In this document: positions 24,322 through 25,735 of the stretch, one piece after another
Layout: every line of letters starts with the position of its first letter
Numbering within the stretch: the first letter of the stretch is position 1
From: Sanchytrium tribonematis
Lineage: Eukaryota > Sanchytriomycota > Sanchytriomycetes > Sanchytriales > Sanchytriaceae
NCBI GenBank assembly: GCA_018985235.1
Contig: JADGIG010000065.1
Location: forward strand, 1 to 25,735
Length of the DNA: 25,735 nt
Direction of reading: 5' to 3'
Made by a program: the position numbers and the translations under genes
Notes under the pieces: model-generated
What the model saw: the letters and a program-made list of their open reading frames with translations, nothing else
What the model was told of the DNA's origin: nothing
Database searches by the model: none

Positions 24322-25479
24322 ATGACATCCGTGAGTATCATAGGGGGTGGAATTAGCGGGTGTTGCTTGGCTCTGTTTCTGAAGAAAGTCGGTATTAAAT
24401 GTGAAGTTTATGAAGCGAATGAAAAGCTGATGACTTTTGGAGGAAGTATGAATATAGCCTGCAATGGATTTTACATCTTGAAGCAACTGGGTTTGGAGAA
24501 GAAGTTAAAGGATAATGGTGCCTTAATTTCAGGTTTTGCTTTCATGAATCACAAAGGAGAACATTTAGCCACTATGAATATGGGAAAAGAAGATGGAGTC
24601 ACACTTATGAGGGGTGATTTACTGGAAATCTTGCACGATGAAGTAGTTAATCAAAATATACCGTACCACTTTCGAAAAAAGTTGCTAAATTTGGAAACAA
24701 ATGAAGACAAGGCGGTGTGTCATTTTGAAGACGGGACTCAGTTGGAATCTAGTATTGTGGTAGGTGCAGATGGTATAAGATCTAAGGTTCGGGAATTTGT
24801 TGTCAATAATGTAAAACCTGAATACGTTGGTGTAATTGGTGTTGGTGGTGAGTTTTCAAGATTAGACTTTCCAGAATTGAATTTAGGCAAAAATATGCAG
24901 CAAACCAAAGGATATTTAGGCGGATTTGGTATTACGCCTTCTAAAGATGATCAAATGATTTGGTGGTCTAACGTTCCACAAGAAAAGGAATTGAGTCGAG
25001 AGGAGTTAAAAGAACTAAAGCCAAAAATGAAGGGAAGACTACTAGAGCTTTTCAAAGGATGGCACTCGCCTATTGAGAAACTAGTGGAACAGTCTAACAT
25101 GTTGGATTTATTGGATGCAATTTATGACCTTCCAGACTTGGAAACTTGGTCAAAAGGTAGAATAGTATTAATCGGAGATGCCTGTCATGCAATGTCTCCC
25201 AATGCTGGTCAAGGTGCTTCACAAGCTATAGAAGATTCTATCACATTAGCCAAATATTTGAAAAAATATGAATTCAAAGAGGCTTTTAAAGTGTACGAAA
25301 ATGAAAGAAAACCAAGAGCTGAAAAGATTAAATTATCGGGCCGCCAAAACTCAGATAAATTGCAATCTATCTCGCCTTTTTCGGCTTGGTTGCGGGATTT
25401 GATGATATCTTGGTTGTTTCCATTGTTGGGCGACCGAATGATGAGTTGGATTTACGACCATAGAATTGATCTTGAATAA
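24322..25479 (+). CDS. FAD-dependent monooxygenase (PHBH-fold, group A flavin hydroxylase)
   Basis: 385 residues from the ATG at 24322. An in-frame ATG at 24172 would add a 50-residue N-terminus without family character, so 24322 is preferred: there the protein begins MTSVSIIGGGISG, the FAD-binding GxGxxG near the usual position 10. The DG motif is GADGIRSKVR, and the GD motif is GRIVLIGDACHAMSPNAGQG with the following QAIEDS. Such enzymes use NAD(P)H and O2 to hydroxylate or epoxidise aromatic or polyene compounds; the substrate cannot be read. The C-terminal helix (SPFSAWLRDLMISWLF) could rest on a membrane. The gene is divergent from the small membrane gene ending at 24118; the region between (204 bp) holds both promoters. 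Confidence 0.85.
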   Translation: MTSVSIIGGGISGCCLALFLKKVGIKCEVYEANEKLMTFGGSMNIACNGFYILKQLGLEKKLKDNGALISGFAFMNHKGEHLATMNMGKEDGVTLMRGDLLEILHDEVVNQNIPYHFRKKLLNLETNEDKAVCHFEDGTQLESSIVVGADGIRSKVREFVVNNVKPEYVGVIGVGGEFSRLDFPELNLGKNMQQTKGYLGGFGITPSKDDQMIWWSNVPQEKELSREELKELKPKMKGRLLELFKGWHSPIEKLVEQSNMLDLLDAIYDLPDLETWSKGRIVLIGDACHAMSPNAGQGASQAIEDSITLAKYLKKYEFKEAFKVYENERKPRAEKIKLSGRQNSDKLQSISPFSAWLRDLMISWLFPLLGDRMMSWIYDHRIDLE

Positions 25480-25498
25480 ATTCACAAATTTTAATTTT

Positions 25499-25556
25499 AA
25501 GTCAAAGTGATGTCTTTTTGGTTTCTCACTCATAGCTCCACATCACACTTTGACTT
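25499..25556. repeat. 11-bp perfect inverted repeat downstream of the monooxygenase
   Basis: AAGTCAAAGTG (25499-25509) and CACTTTGACTT (25546-25556) are perfect complements with a 36-base spacer; the adjoining ATGT and ACAT extend it with a 2-base offset. It begins 20 bp past the monooxygenase stop and about 66 bp before a TATA-like element of the next gene, so it could be a 3' element or a promoter-proximal protein site. Confidence 0.5.
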
Positions 25557-25621
25557 TGGTTCCTTACTCAACTCGATTATTCGAGAACCCCAATCAGAAA
25601 AGGCTGGAAAATTCCATTAGG

Positions 25622-25628
25622 TATAAAT
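25622..25628 (+). promoter_or_regulatory. TATA-like element of the gene at 25652
   Basis: TATAAAT lies 24 bp before the ATG at 25652, in the position expected for a TATA box with a short leader. Assigned by motif and spacing only. Confidence 0.4.
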
Positions 25629-25651
25629 GTGCGCTATTCATTTGTAATACA

Positions 25652-25735
25652 ATGAGCTGCTGCAGAGTCAATTACTACGAGCCAAGAAACTACTATACTC
25701 TCAACCACAAAAGATATACTCCAAACACCGAAATT
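25652..25735 (+). CDS. 5' end of an unidentified gene, cut by the window
   Basis: An ATG opens a frame that reads MSCCRVNYYEPRNYYTLN and stays open for all 28 codons to the edge. It is rich in Tyr, Asn and Arg; no family can be named. A TATA-like element lies just upstream. Confidence is low because only 28 codons are visible. Confidence 0.35.
   Translation, partial: MSCCRVNYYEPRNYYTLNHKRYTPNTEI

Noticed and set aside
1-25735. Bacterial, viral or mobile origin of the window; transposons, CRISPR arrays, tRNA or rRNA genes
   Set aside because: No repeats, terminal inverted repeats, transposase, array or tRNA-like cloverleaf was seen. The gene set is nuclear-eukaryotic.

Overview
The window is nuclear DNA from an AT-rich, very gene-dense eukaryote, most likely an early-diverging fungus or a close relative. 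Reasons: eukaryote-only genes (ALG8, a Cla4/PAK-type kinase with PH and CRIB domains, NRDE2, an FCP1-type phosphatase, two nuclear-encoded mitoribosomal proteins), a CAR/class-E-like 7TM receptor, a tyrosinase with a GPI-type tail, a fungal-style single-pass membrane protein with a Gly/Ala/Ile-rich membrane segment, and a B-box protein of a kind I do not associate with yeasts. A small GTPase that may belong to a ciliary group and a possible complex I assembly factor would, if confirmed, point to a zoosporic lineage that has kept complex I. I cannot name the species.

Layout. 123-1619 (-): B-box protein with an N-terminal PARP-like fold. 1780-3630 (+): NRDE2-like. 3660-5021 (-): hexokinase. 5338-5478 (-): tiny membrane ORF. 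5706-6605 (+): 7TM receptor. 6612-7613 (-): unknown protein, with a probable spliced 5' exon up to 7906. 8489-9562 (-): secreted Ser/Thr-rich protein. 9728-10597 (-): unknown. 10770-11144 (+): mitochondrial uS17. 11150-12571 (-): tyrosinase. 12786-13520 (+): mitochondrial mS35/Rsm24-like. 13696-17678 (-): run of five closely packed genes (GTPase, FCP1-like, ALKBH1-like, ALG8, possible NDUFAF4-like). 17670-19134 (+): GH47-like protein lacking catalytic acids and broken by a frameshift. 19522-20532 (+): mucin-like membrane protein. 20571-22244 (-): PAK kinase. 22591-23814 (+): possible SAPS/Sit4-associated protein. 23825-24118 (-): small membrane protein. 24322-25479 (+): FAD monooxygenase. 25652-end (+): start of another gene.

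Themes. Most genes are single open frames with few or no introns, and gaps are tiny: 5-38 bp between several convergent stops, 8-53 bp inside the five-gene run, and a head-to-head pair whose start codons overlap. Several products act at the surface or in the secretory pathway (receptor, tyrosinase, mucin-like proteins, ALG8, GH47-like), three are mitochondrial or possibly so (uS17m, mS35, NDUFAF4-like), and several are signalling proteins (receptor, PAK, SAPS-like, FCP1-like). I see no tRNA, rRNA, transposon, CRISPR or phage feature. Product names come from motif recognition alone; no database search was run.
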